From the NCBI RefSeq assembly GCF_018138715.1, contig NZ_JAGSHX010000006.1:4464001-4528000 (forward strand): a DNA stretch of 64,000 nucleotides. The letters are read 5' to 3'. Positions 24,531 through 32,285 of this stretch are shown here, in pieces (positions within the stretch are counted from its first letter, which is position 1; each line of letters begins with the position of its first letter). A program made the position numbers and the translations under genes. This DNA is from Streptomyces asiaticus. GTDB taxonomy: Bacteria; Actinomycetota; Actinomycetes; Streptomycetales; Streptomycetaceae. The notes under the pieces were generated by a model. The model was not told the DNA's origin, searched no databases, and saw only the letters and a program-made list of their open reading frames with translations.

Positions 24531-25673
24531 CTACCGGTTCGCGGCTTCGCGAGAGGCGATCCGGTTCGTGCGACCGACCGCGCGGCCCATCGCGTTGCGC
24601 ACCGAGAGGCCCGGCCGGGTGCGGGGCACCATGAGCCTGGAGAGCAGACCGACGCGTCGCTGCCGCGGGCCTACCTCACGGCGGAGCCGCGACTCGTAGG
24701 CGGCGAAGGCGCGGGCGTGATCACCGGGATGGGCGGCGAGCTCTTCTGCGAGGGCGTACGCGCCCGCCATCGCCATGCTGGACCCGTCGCCCAGCAGGGC
24801 TGTCGCCGCCGCCGCGTCCCCGAGCAGTACGACCCGTCCGCGGGACCACGAGGGCACCCGGACGGTGGTCAGGGGGTCGAAGAACGGAGCCGGGTGGTCG
24901 AGGAACGCCGCCACGAGTTCCGGTGCCCGCCACCGCACGTCGGCGTAGGCGTCGGCCACGGTCTGCTTGTGAAGGGCGATGTTCTTGCGGTCGTGGGGCG
25001 CTAGCTGTGCAGCCCGGAAGGTGAAGATCGCGAGCGGAGTGGTCCGTGAGGGGTGGAGGACCAGCATCCGGTTCGGCACGGTCAGCATCGTCATCTCGGT
25101 CGGGTCCTCGATGGCGTCGGGTTCCAGCGGGACGGTCGCGCCGTACAGGCCCAGGTCGCTCGCGAACTGCCGCTCGGGGCCGAAGACCAGGCGCCGTACG
25201 GTGGAGTGCATCCCGTCGGCACCGACTACCAAGTCGAAGCGCCGTGGCGCGGACCGCCGGAAGGTGACGTCGACCCCTCCTCCGTCCTGGTCGAGAGCGG
25301 TGACCGTGTCGTCGAACAAGAACTCGGCCTCGGTCTGCGCCGACCGGTGGAGCACCTCGGACAGGTCGGCTCGGGTCACTTCGACCGTCGGAGTCTTGTC
25401 CGAGGTGAGCGGGAGTTGCAGGATTCGCCTGCCGCCGGGGTCGAGCAGGGTCAGCGACCGATTGCGGGTGGCGAGCTCGCGGAGCTGCGGGAGGATGCCC
25501 ATGCGGTCGGCGACCGGGATCGCGGGCCCCTTCACGACGATCGCGCTACCACCGGAGCGCAGCTGCCGGGCGTGTTCGACGACCGTTGGCCGGTATCCAT
25601 TCCGGGAGAGCCAGTAGGCGAGTGCGGGCCCTGCGATTCCGGCACCGACTATCAGCACCTCGGGTTTCTTCAT
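24531..25673 (-). CDS. FAD-dependent monooxygenase
   Basis: A 380-residue flavoprotein hydroxylase of the PHBH/UbiH-like class. The N-terminal Rossmann motif is VLIVGAGIAGPALAYWLSR with the following acidic residue in VVEHA. The mid-protein DG motif is DLVVGADGMHSTVRRLV. The FAD-binding GD motif is RVVLLGDAAAATALLGDG, a slight variant of GDAAH. ATG 25673 (MKKPEVLIVGAG) follows GAGAGG; the upstream frame to 25778 lies in the regulatory region. It is divergent from the ArsR-type regulator, with two palindromes between. Likely oxidises and so detoxifies or modifies a small aromatic or antibiotic molecule; substrate unknown. Confidence 0.92.
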   Translation of the reverse strand: MKKPEVLIVGAGIAGPALAYWLSRNGYRPTVVEHARQLRSGGSAIVVKGPAIPVADRMGILPQLRELATRNRSLTLLDPGGRRILQLPLTSDKTPTVEVTRADLSEVLHRSAQTEAEFLFDDTVTALDQDGGGVDVTFRRSAPRRFDLVVGADGMHSTVRRLVFGPERQFASDLGLYGATVPLEPDAIEDPTEMTMLTVPNRMLVLHPSRTTPLAIFTFRAAQLAPHDRKNIALHKQTVADAYADVRWRAPELVAAFLDHPAPFFDPLTTVRVPSWSRGRVVLLGDAAAATALLGDGSSMAMAGAYALAEELAAHPGDHARAFAAYESRLRREVGPRQRRVGLLSRLMVPRTRPGLSVRNAMGRAVGRTNRIASREAANR

Positions 25674-25766
25674 GACGATGACCTCTCGGAGTGTCGATGA
25701 CCAGGTCCCCGGTGAGTGCCGGGCCGGGCCTGAGGGAGCGGCGGCACGGGGCGGCGCACCGGACCA

Positions 25767-25788
25767 AGGTACGATCATTTTCGTACCT
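25767..25788. promoter_or_regulatory. Palindromic operator 1
   Basis: AGGTACGA, six bases, TCGTACCT: perfect 8-bp arms upstream of the FAD monooxygenase. Shares the core GGTACGA-N6-TCRTACC with operator 2. Confidence 0.75.
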
Positions 25789-25802
25789 CAGGGAAGCACG
25801 CC

Positions 25803-25832
25803 CTTCAGGTACGATGCAAGTCATACCTGAAG
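25803..25832. promoter_or_regulatory. Palindromic operator 2
   Basis: CTTCAGGTACGA, six bases, then its inverted copy with one mismatch. It ends 10 bases before the regulator start and overlaps the leader AGGAGG, so binding would also repress the regulator itself. Confidence 0.78.
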
Positions 25833-25842
25833 GAGGTGCGGC

Positions 25843-26178
25843 GTGGCCGGGAGGAACCTGGTCGGCCCGGAGGTCGATGCGCTCGATCTGGGTGCGGTGT
25901 TTCGCGCCCTCGCCGACGAGCACCGTCGTTCGGTGATGACGGAGTTGGCCGCCGACCGCAGCGACAGCGAGCGGGGCTGCAACTCGTTCGATCTTCCGAT
26001 CTCGAAGCAGACCCAGACCCACCACTTCCGGGTCCTGCGCGAGGCAGGTCTCATTGACGAGATCGACTACGGCAACCGCAAGGGCATCCGACTACGACGC
26101 GCGGACATCGAGAAGAGATTCCCCGGGCTGCTCACGCTCCTGGGCTCAGAGTCCCCGGGCGGTACTGCTCCTCGCTGA
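25843..26178 (+). CDS. ArsR-type winged-helix repressor
   Basis: A 111-residue regulator from GTG 25843 (AGGAGG leader). The fold and motifs are those of ArsR/HTH_20 proteins: ALDLGAVFRALADEHRRSVMTEL, then SKQTQTHHFRVLREAGLI and a wing RKGIRLRRADIEKRFPGLL. No metal-binding CxC motif is seen, so it probably senses an organic ligand, perhaps the monooxygenase substrate. Divergent from the monooxygenase and preceded by two matching palindromes, which argues for autoregulation. Confidence 0.9.
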   Translation: MAGRNLVGPEVDALDLGAVFRALADEHRRSVMTELAADRSDSERGCNSFDLPISKQTQTHHFRVLREAGLIDEIDYGNRKGIRLRRADIEKRFPGLLTLLGSESPGGTAPR

Positions 26179-26495
26179 GCACAGCTGAGCACACCGGAGG
26201 GGAGTCCGAGTCGGCCCTGAGCCGCGAGCTCGGCCGAATCCAGCCCGCGCCCGGCTCGCAGGTAGCCGAGCACGACGCGGGCACGAAGGGGATCGGTGTC
26301 GCTTCGACCAACGTCCCGCGCTCGTGATCGGCGCCGAACTCTTCCGCACACTCCCTCACGCCCACACCCACTGAGGCTTCCTCAATGTGCATGCGGAGCA
26401 GGGCCACTGGGGGTGAGGGCGGGGTCCGGGCGTAGAGAAGCTCCTGGTAGACGGGTGCGTGTCGGGTCCAAGCCATCCTGCCAGGAGCTTTCCGC
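26179..26495. other. Gap before the right transposase
   Basis: No gene recognised. AAGCTCCTGG near 26430 and CCAGGAGCTT near 26475 form an inverted repeat ahead of the transposase start; a left terminal repeat of the inner IS was not found. Confidence 0.4.
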
Positions 26496-27261
26496 ATGCT
26501 TGTGTACCCAGCCGGGGTCGATCTGTCCACCTCCGCTCTGCGCTTCCTAGCCCGTGAGTTGACCGCACGTCGTCTTGCGCAAGGGACACGATGGCGCCGG
26601 CTGGCCGCCGGACGGCAGGCACTGCTCGTGCTGGCTCATCTACGATGCGGCCATACCTACGCCCAGCTCGCCGCCGGATTCGGTGTGGGCACCACCACCG
26701 CCTACCGGTACATCGCCGAGGCCGTCGACATCCTGGCCGCTCTGGCTCCAACCCTCGCCGAGGCGGTGAGGACAGCCTCCGGCAAGGCGTTCGTGATCCT
26801 GGACGGCACGTTGCTGCCCATCGACCGGATCGCCGCCGACCGCCCCTTCTACTCCGGGCAACATAAGAAGCACGGCATGAACGTGCAGGTGATCGCCGAC
26901 CCGGCGGGACGGTTGCTGTGGGCCTCGCCCCGCGCTGCCGGGATCTGTCCACGACATCAAGGCCGCGCGAACCCACGGCATCATCGATGCCCTGGCGGGG
27001 GCCGGGGTGGATTGCTGGGCCGACAAGGGCTACCGGGGCGCCGGCGGCACCGTGCGAGCTCCCTACTGGGGGCGCTGGGAGACTCTCTCCCCTGGTCAGC
27101 GGGCCGTCAACTGCTCACACGCGAAGATCCGTGCACTCGTCGAACAGGCCATGGCCACCCTCAAAACCTGGCGGCTCATGCGCAAACTGCGATGCTCTAC
27201 CAGCCGCATCACCAGCCTCGTCCAGGCCGTCCTCACCCTGCACCTGACATGCACAAACTGA
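26496..27261 (+). pseudogene. IS5-family DDE transposase with frameshift
   Basis: The N-terminal HTH region (RRLAAGRQALLVLAHLRCGHTYAQLA, AYRYIAEAVDIL) leads into the DDE_Tnp_4 domain (AFVILDGTLLPIDRIA, HGMNVQVIADPAGRLLWASP). Near 26931 one extra C shifts the frame; in the +1 frame it continues as ALPGSVHDIKAARTHGIID, CWADKGYRGAGGT and IRALVEQAMATLKTW, ending at TGA 27259-27261 inside the terminal repeat. Either a decayed gene, programmed frameshifting at CCCC, or a sequence error. Confidence 0.85.
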
Positions 27262-27295
27262 GGTTGGAAAAGGCTCACTGACGTCGCCGCATTGC

Positions 27296-27330
27296 GGGGT
27301 GGACCCGGAATTTTCTTCCGGGTCCACCCC
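27296..27330 (+). terminator. Rho-independent terminator (originally of the XRE gene)
   Basis: Perfect 15-bp stem (GGGGTGGACCCGGAA at 27296-27310 with 27316-27330), 5-base loop and a following TCGTTTTGTTTC tract. It begins 15 bases after the transposon's right target duplication; removing the transposon places it about 22 bases after the XRE stop codon. Confidence 0.9.
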
Positions 27331-27390
27331 TCGTTTTGTTTCTACGGTCTCTTCATCCAAGCCCGCCTGAGATGGGGAGGTCGCCCACCC

Positions 27391-27735
27391 GTGGATGTTG
27401 ACCAGGTAGACGTAGACAAGATCGCCGAGACGATCGCCCGTGCCTTGGTCACGCGAACGGTGCTGCCGCCATACGAAGAGCTGTGTGGGCTGTACAAGGC
27501 ACTGCTGGAGCATATTCAGACGCTGATGCCTCTGGCGGAGAAGCGGATCGACCGTCTGAACCGGGGCACCGTGGCCTGGTACTCGAAGCGCAGCAGGTTG
27601 AACACCATCCCGCATGAGGTGGCCCAAGGGCTCGGTTCCGGTCTGCGTTCAGCTGACTGGCACGTTCGGAGCCTGGGCTACACGTGTCAGTTCCTGCTCA
27701 ACAACTCCGGCCTTGTTCAGGAGCACGACCGGTGA
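27391..27735 (+). CDS. Small DUF6415-like protein
   Basis: A 114-residue protein from GTG 27391 (GGGGAGG leader). VDKIAETIARALV, then LPPYEELCGLYKALLEHIQTL and PLAEKRIDRLNRGTVAWY resemble the small helical DUF6415 family that is common next to regulators in Streptomyces. Function is unknown. In the ancestral island order it follows the XRE regulator. Confidence 0.55.
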   Translation: MDVDQVDVDKIAETIARALVTRTVLPPYEELCGLYKALLEHIQTLMPLAEKRIDRLNRGTVAWYSKRSRLNTIPHEVAQGLGSGLRSADWHVRSLGYTCQFLLNNSGLVQEHDR

Positions 27736-28779
27736 TTTAGAGACCGGGCGGGGGCTGCTGCCCATGGGGAAGGAGCCGCAGCTCCCGCCCTCACACCTCC
27801 TGGGCGTGGTGACTGCGGGGCGGACATCGCCCCGTTCGCCTCGCAGATGTCACCCACCATGCCCAGGAGCGGCGGACCTGCACCGTCCGCCGTCAGCGGT
27901 CCGGCTCCCCACTCGCGCCCAACCCATCGATCCGCGAGAGGGAGCCGGACCACCCAGCAGAACAACCGCATACGCAAAACCGGACCACCCCTGCGCCTGG
28001 AAGCTACCGGGGTGGTCCGGCGGAGAGTCCATGATCAGGACCCCGGTGCCGATGGTACCGGGGTGGTTGTCGTGCTCGCTTCGACACCCGCCCGTTCCCA
28101 GATATGAGTTCAAGGAAAGGGATGGTGACGAGTGCGAGGCAGTTGCGGGGTGGTGGGTCCGGTGGTGGCGACCACCAGAGCCACAGCGCTTACGACACGC
28201 TGGTCGGCCACCGCGATACGGAAACCGACGCGGAGCGACCACGACGGCCTGAGCCACCGCGCGGCAGCAGCTGCTCCCCACCGGCCACGACCGAGCCGTT
28301 CGGTCTGCTCACGCACCCGCATCCGTGACGGCGACAGTACGGCGGCCGGCCACATCGAGCCGGGGCTGACGACCGACATGCCCCCGGCCGGGCACCCCTC
28401 CCCTCCCCGCTGGCCGTTGCTACGCGCACAACGACGATGGCCGCAGTCGGCAGATGGCCAGTCATGTAAACCGCTCTGCGTAGCCGTCCCTCGACGGCTG
28501 GCAGGTCGGGCCCGTGGTCCTGGGCGTGCCGCTGCGTCGGCGGGTTCGCAGCGATCGTCAGGCGCTCCGTGGGTGCTGTTCCGAGTGCTGACTGCGGTCC
28601 GTGGGCTGCTGGTGTGGGGTGGCGCGCTGAGTGGCACGGGGGCGCCGCTGAGCGGGGCGGCAGACAGGAGCGGGCGGCGGCCACGGGCCGCCAGCGCGCG
28701 CGGCCCGCGCAAGCGGGCCGCCTTGATCCAGTAAAGAAACTCTGAACAGCTCACACCAGAAGATCGCCGGAGGATCGCA
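27736..28779. other. Long stretch without a convincing gene in E3
   Basis: Overlapping Arg/Pro-rich frames occur on both strands, none recognisable. In a pSAM2-like element this is where transfer and replication genes would sit, so it may be degenerate remains. Contains the long hairpin at 27980-28020. Confidence 0.5.
27980..28020. repeat. Perfect 12-bp inverted repeat
   Basis: CCGGACCACCCC at 27980-27991 pairs with 28009-28020 over a 17-base loop. No T tract follows. Partial copies of the arm (GGGGTGGT) recur nearby at about 28060. Confidence 0.6.
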
Positions 28780-28992
28780 ATGCGGGGTGCACGCGACCAA
28801 CGCGCAGACAACAAGGGGGCACTGGTGCTGACCGAGCAGGAGCGGGCGCTGCTGGCCGAGATCGCGGCTATGGCTGAGCGTCTGCGCGGTGAGCTGGAGG
28901 AGATTCGTGCGGAGGTGGCGGAGGTGGCGGAGATCAAGGAGGAGCAGACTACGGGTGCTGCCGCGCCTTCAGTTCGGCGACTTCCCGCTTGA
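28780..28992 (+). CDS. Small coiled-coil protein
   Basis: A 70-residue protein from ATG 28780 with GGAGG ahead. The middle (LTEQERALLAEIAAMAERL then GELEEIRAEVAEVAEIKEE) is a strong acidic coiled coil with Leu/Ile heptads. Its last 44 bases overlap, on the opposite strand, the 3' end of the GntR gene, which also encodes a coiled coil. No family recognised; plausible small island regulator or partner. Confidence 0.5.
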   Translation: MRGARDQRADNKGALVLTEQERALLAEIAAMAERLRGELEEIRAEVAEVAEIKEEQTTGAAAPSVRRLPA

Positions 28993-29389
28993 GGGTCTGG
29001 ACCTCCGCATTCAAGGTGCGGAGCTGGTCCCGGACCTCTAGAAGTGCCTCGGTGAGGGTCCCGGTGGGTTCTGTGCTCTCCGGGGCTTCGCCCGCTCGGA
29101 TTGCCGACTCGGGCGACGTGTATTGCTTGATCTCGATCAGCTCGCCGCGTGGACCGATCGCATCGACTACGTAGCTGCCGCGCCCCTGCACGGTGTAGAT
29201 CAAGCCCTCTTCGCGGAGCACACGAAGAGCGCTACGAGCGGTCATGTTGGCGATGCCGAACCGCTCTTGCAGCTCGCGGTGCGAGGGGAGCTGTTCCCCC
29301 GGCTTGAGCTTGCCCGCCTTGATCTCGGCCCGGATGGCCTCGGCTGCCTGCTGATACGGCGGGCGGGCGTCGTGCGTCGACGGCGTCAT
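28949..29389 (-). CDS. GntR-family regulator (KorSA-like context)
   Basis: A 146-residue GntR regulator. The winged-helix domain (PPYQQAAEAIRAEIKAGKLKPG, LPSHRELQERFGIANMTARS in part, ALRVLREEGLIYTVQGRGSYVV) is complete. The C-terminal portion is a heptad coiled coil (LEVRDQLRTLNAEVQTLKRE) rather than a ligand domain. Short GntR proteins of this type (KorSA of pSAM2) repress replication and transfer genes of actinomycete integrative elements. It is divergent from the rep remnant, consistent with that role. Confidence 0.87.
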   Translation of the reverse strand: MTPSTHDARPPYQQAAEAIRAEIKAGKLKPGEQLPSHRELQERFGIANMTARSALRVLREEGLIYTVQGRGSYVVDAIGPRGELIEIKQYTSPESAIRAGEAPESTEPTGTLTEALLEVRDQLRTLNAEVQTLKREVAELKARQHP

Positions 29390-29458
29390 GGTCCCAGGGT
29401 AGCTGTGTTAGCCCACCTAACACACCCAGACCCTTGACGCGCTGAGGACTCCGGCACA

Positions 29459-29962
29459 GTGGACCGCTCGCTGCGCTGCTCCCACTGCACCGGACGCGGT
29501 TACCAGCGCGGCCCCGACGGCTTCCGGGACCTGTGCGGCGAGTGCGAGGGCACCGGCCAGTCCGAACCCATCGCGGACCTGCCCGTGCACAGCCACGTCC
29601 GCCAGATGATCCGCACCGCCTGGAACCTCGGCCACCTGCCCGAGTTCGCCGAACTCAAGCTCTGGAAGTGGGCCCACATGCTCGGCTTCCGAGGCCACTT
29701 CTCCAGCAAATCCCGCCGCTACTCCACCACCCTCGGCGCACTCCGCGACATCCGCCGCACCTGGCGCACCGAACAAGCACGCACCACAGACGACCGGCCC
29801 GAGCTGCCCGAGGACACCACCCTCGTCGTCTCGCACTGGCAATACCTGGCCTCCGGCTACAGCCCCGGCGAAGAACTCCTCGCCGCCCAGGTACGCCACG
29901 ACATCGCCCAAGCACGCGACCACGCCGACCGCCGCAAGACAGAAGGGGACCCGTGGCTGTGA
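29459..29962 (+). pseudogene. repSA: RepSA-type replication initiator, C-terminal remnant
   Basis: A 167-residue frame from GTG 29459 that begins with a CxxC pair (LRCSHCTGRGYQ, LCGECEGTG) and continues with the C-terminal part of pSAM2-type replication initiators: LKLWKWAHMLGFRGHF, SKSRRYSTTLGALR, LVVSHWQYLASGYSPGEELLA. Full-length relatives are about 450 residues or more and include rolling-circle motifs that are absent here. It overlaps the xis start, as in intact elements. Thus E3 has probably lost autonomous replication; a shortened but functional protein cannot be excluded. Confidence 0.75.
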
Positions 29963-30141
29963 TTCCGGGGCTGCTCAACGTGGACCAGGTCGCCACGCGC
30001 CTCCAGGTGAGCCGCTGGACGGTCTACAACCTCATCCGTTCCCGCGAGCTGGCCTCTCTGACCATCGGCCGCTGCCGACGCATCACCGAAACCGCACTGC
30101 ACGACTACATCGCACGCCAGACCGAACGAGAGGCCGCCTGA
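29959..30141 (+). CDS. xis: Excisionase (Xis), MerR/helix-turn-helix type
   Basis: A 60-residue DNA-binding protein: GLLNVDQVATRLQVSRWTVYN, LIRSRELASLTIGRCRRITE, ALHDYIARQTE. This is the compact HTH_17 excisionase of actinomycete integrative elements. Start at GTG 29959 overlaps the rep stop (GTGA); GTG 29953 is an alternative. Its stop overlaps the integrase ATG by one base, so rep, xis and int form one operon. Confidence 0.9.
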   Translation: MIPGLLNVDQVATRLQVSRWTVYNLIRSRELASLTIGRCRRITETALHDYIARQTEREAA

Positions 30142-31415
30142 TGGGCAAGAAGAACGCGAACGGCGGGGGAAGCATCTACCAGCGCAAGGATGGGCGTTGG
30201 GAGGGCATCGCGTACGTCCTGACGGCCGACGGCACGCACAAGCGGCGCAGTGTCTACGGGAAGACCTGGGATGACGCCCACGACAAGCTGACCAGGCTCA
30301 AGGCCGACTCCAACAACGGACTTCCCGTCGCCACGAGCAAACAGAGCCTGGGCGACTTCCTGACGTACTGGCTGGCCAACGTCGCACGCATCAAGGTCCG
30401 TCCGGCCACGTACGCCGCTTATGACTCCCTCGTGCGGAACTACCTCGCTCCGGGCCTCGTGAAGAAGAAGCTGACGCGGCTCACTGCACGGGACATCCGG
30501 GCTTTCCTCGCCGCGACGGCGCGTACGTGCCAGTGCTGCGCTCAGGGGAAGGACAAGGCACGCCCGGAACGGAAACGCCGCTGTTGTGCGCTGGCCAAGT
30601 GCTGTAAGTCGTACCCGTCCGATCGGACCGTGCGGTTCCTCCTCGTGCTGCTGCGGGCCGCGCTGGAGCACGCGGTGCGCGAGGACGAGCTACCGCGCAA
30701 CGTGGCCAAGAACGTCGAGGTGGGCATGGGCACGAAGCGCGAGATAGAGCCGCTGACCGTGAAGGAAGGGCGTCAGCTCCTGACGGCGGCGCGAGGTAAC
30801 CGGCTCTGGGCGGTGTACGAGTTGGCCGTACGGATCGGTCTGCGGCGCGGTGAGGTCCTGGGTCTCCGGTGGAAGGACGTGGATCTGGCCGACGGGACGG
30901 TCACCATCCGGCAGACGCTCCAACGCGTTGGCGGTGAACTGCTGATCGCCGCCCCGAAGACTCAGAGGTCGGCCCGGCGGGTGGCGCTGCCCGCCGAGTG
31001 CGTGACGGCGCTCCGGGCGCGCCGTGCCCAGCAGCGCGGGGACCGGCTCGCAGCAGGAGACACCTGGAAGGGCAACGGCAGCGATCTTGTCTTCACCACG
31101 AAGAACGGGACACCGATCGAGCCGCGCAACCTGAACCGCGCCTTCACCCTCCTGTGTGACAAGGCAGGCGTCCGACACGTCCGCTTCCATGACCTGCGGC
31201 ATACCTGCGCGTCCCTGCTCCACGAGCAGGGAGCCGATGCCCGAATGATCATGGAAGTCCTCGGGCACAGCTCGATCCGCGTGACGATGGACATCTACAC
31301 CTTCGTCCGGCTGGACTCGCAGCGCTCCGCCTTCGACCGCGTCGGTGATGCCCTGCGTGACGGCGACGGCCCGGACGATGACGACGGCGCGGGTGGTGCA
31401 CTGGTCGCCGTCTGA
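30141..31415 (+). CDS. int: Tyrosine site-specific integrase
   Basis: A 424-residue tyrosine recombinase. An N-terminal arm-binding region (GGGSIYQRKDGRWEGIAYV) and core-binding SAM-like domain (LGDFLTYWLANVARIKVRPATY in part) are followed by a Cys-rich insert (CQCCAQGK...CCALAKCC) typical of actinomycete integrases. The catalytic residues are Arg235, His351-Leu-Arg-His region (HDLRHTCASLL, about 350-360), His376 (LGHSS) and Tyr386 (DIYTF). It lies 90 bp from the tRNA-Arg gene whose 3' half is the att core, so it most likely integrates at this tRNA. Arm-type repeats flank it. Confidence 0.96.
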   Translation: MGKKNANGGGSIYQRKDGRWEGIAYVLTADGTHKRRSVYGKTWDDAHDKLTRLKADSNNGLPVATSKQSLGDFLTYWLANVARIKVRPATYAAYDSLVRNYLAPGLVKKKLTRLTARDIRAFLAATARTCQCCAQGKDKARPERKRRCCALAKCCKSYPSDRTVRFLLVLLRAALEHAVREDELPRNVAKNVEVGMGTKREIEPLTVKEGRQLLTAARGNRLWAVYELAVRIGLRRGEVLGLRWKDVDLADGTVTIRQTLQRVGGELLIAAPKTQRSARRVALPAECVTALRARRAQQRGDRLAAGDTWKGNGSDLVFTTKNGTPIEPRNLNRAFTLLCDKAGVRHVRFHDLRHTCASLLHEQGADARMIMEVLGHSSIRVTMDIYTFVRLDSQRSAFDRVGDALRDGDGPDDDDGAGGALVAV

Positions 31416-31430
31416 TCGAGGCGCGCGGCG

Positions 31431-31455
31431 GTTGCCGTCAACGACCACCGTCAAC
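31431..31455. promoter_or_regulatory. Arm-type integrase sites next to att copy D
   Basis: GTTGCCGTCAAC followed by GACCACCGTCAAC, immediately after the int stop codon. They match the repeats beside copies A and C and form the other arm of attP. Confidence 0.65.
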
Positions 31456-31465
31456 GGCCAACGCA

Positions 31466-31497
31466 AGAGGCCCCTTCCATCACTGGAAGGGGCCTCT
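31466..31497 (+). terminator. Terminator of int and of tRNA-Arg
   Basis: AGAGGCCCCTTCCA pairs with its inverse over a 4-base loop. Same hairpin as beside copies A and C. Confidence 0.8.
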
Positions 31498-31505
31498 GGG
31501 CTGGT

Positions 31506-31548
31506 GCGCGCTCGGCAGGATTCGAACCTGCAACCTCTTGATCCGTAG
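31506..31548. other. att copy D, within intact tRNA-Arg
   Basis: Fourth copy of the core, here continuing as true tRNA sequence (TCAAGTGCTCTATCCG) instead of the GTTCGGGCAGG arm. Right end of the island. Confidence 0.9.
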
Positions 31549-31579
31549 TCAAGTGCTCTATCCGTTAAGCTACGAGCGC
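31507..31579 (-). tRNA. tRNA-Arg (ACG)
   Basis: Full cloverleaf on the minus strand, beginning GCGCTCGTAGCTTAACGG. Acceptor GCGCTCG/CGAGCGC, anticodon loop CTACGGA (ACG), T-loop TTCGAAT. CCA is not encoded. Its 3' half is supplied by the integrated element. Confidence 0.96.
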
Positions 31580-31864
31580 TTGGCTTCCCGGCGGTTTTTC
31601 TTGCCGGTCGGCTTTGCGGGGACAACATTACATGACCTGCGCCGTCAGGCGAAATCCGTTTCCCTCACCCCCACTGACCTGCGAAAACTCCATTTTCGGG
31701 GGCTTGCGGGGTTGCTCTCGCGAGGCCTCCTGGAGTCCGCCTTCGCGTCGCGAGGCGCTTGAGGAGCGAGGGTGATTGCCACGGAAAGTCGCGAGAAAGT
31801 CACCTTGCGTGACGCTCGCTCACGATGGGGTTGCGTGATCATTCACGGCGGGCCCGGGAACGAC
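31580..31864. other. Spacer between tRNA-Arg and tRNA-Ser
   Basis: No gene seen. Contains a short inverted CGCGAGGC/GCGTCGCG type repeat around 31717-31760. Ends in a terminator for tRNA-Ser. Confidence 0.5.
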
Positions 31865-31899
31865 ACAGGGGGCCCGCGCTCAAGGCGCGGGCCCCCTGT
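31865..31899 (-). terminator. Terminator of tRNA-Ser (GCT)
   Basis: Perfect 15-bp stem ACAGGGGGCCCGCGC/GCGCGGGCCCCCTGT with a 5-base loop, directly 3' of the tRNA on the minus strand. Confidence 0.85.
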
Positions 31900-31906
31900 C
31901 GGAGAG

Positions 31907-31997
31907 CGGAGGCTGAGGGATTTGAACCCTCGATGGGCTTTAAGGCCCAAACCGCATTAGCAGTGCGGCGCCATAGACCAGACTAGGCGAAGCCTCC
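31907..31997 (-). tRNA. tRNA-Ser (GCT)
   Basis: Minus strand begins GGAGGCTTCGCCTAGTC. Anticodon stem CCGCA/TGCGG with loop CTGCTAA gives GCT. It has a long variable arm (GGGCCTTAAAGCCC) as expected for Ser, and T-loop TTCAAAT. Confidence 0.96.
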
Positions 31998-32285
31998 AAC
32001 ACGCCGGGTCGCTCGCGCGAGCGCGAGGTGGCGTGTGCAGATGATGTCACAGCCCAGTGGGATGTCACCAATCGCGGACTACGGTACTCGGCGGGCGGGG
32101 CCCATCGCAAAGCCCTCATAGGGGGTGAGGGGAAGCGCGGCCCGTACGGCGGAGCGCACTCCTTATGGCCGAGGGGAGCCCTTACGGCGAGCACAGCCCC
32201 TTACGGCGGAGCAACGCGCGCGGCGGCGGCGCGTTAGACGGGGCGGGGGCAGCGCGCCCCCGACTGATCACACCGGGAGTGCCCC
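31998..32285. other. Intergenic with CCTTACGG motifs
   Basis: No gene. Contains CCTTACGG at 32180 and 32199 and related GTACGGCGGAGC and CCTTATGG elements in loose tandem, upstream of the protease inhibitor gene. Confidence 0.55.

Larger units (their letters stand above)
24061..27281. mobile_element. Composite-transposon-like unit with 7-bp target duplication
   Basis: Outer ends are GCATTTTCCAACCTCAG at 24068-24084 and its inverted copy (one mismatch) at 27258-27274. Both are flanked by the direct repeat TCACTGA (24061-24067 and 27275-27281), which is a target site duplication. Inside are a decayed transposase copy reading leftward at the left end, a related transposase reading rightward at the right end, an FAD monooxygenase and an ArsR-type regulator. 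Inner IS ends were not recognised. The insertion lies directly after the stop codon of the XRE gene. Confidence 0.8.

Noticed and set aside
27850..28940. Several overlapping ORFs as spd or tra transfer genes
   Set aside because: None shows TM or FtsK/TraSA motifs; composition fits non-coding high-GC sequence.
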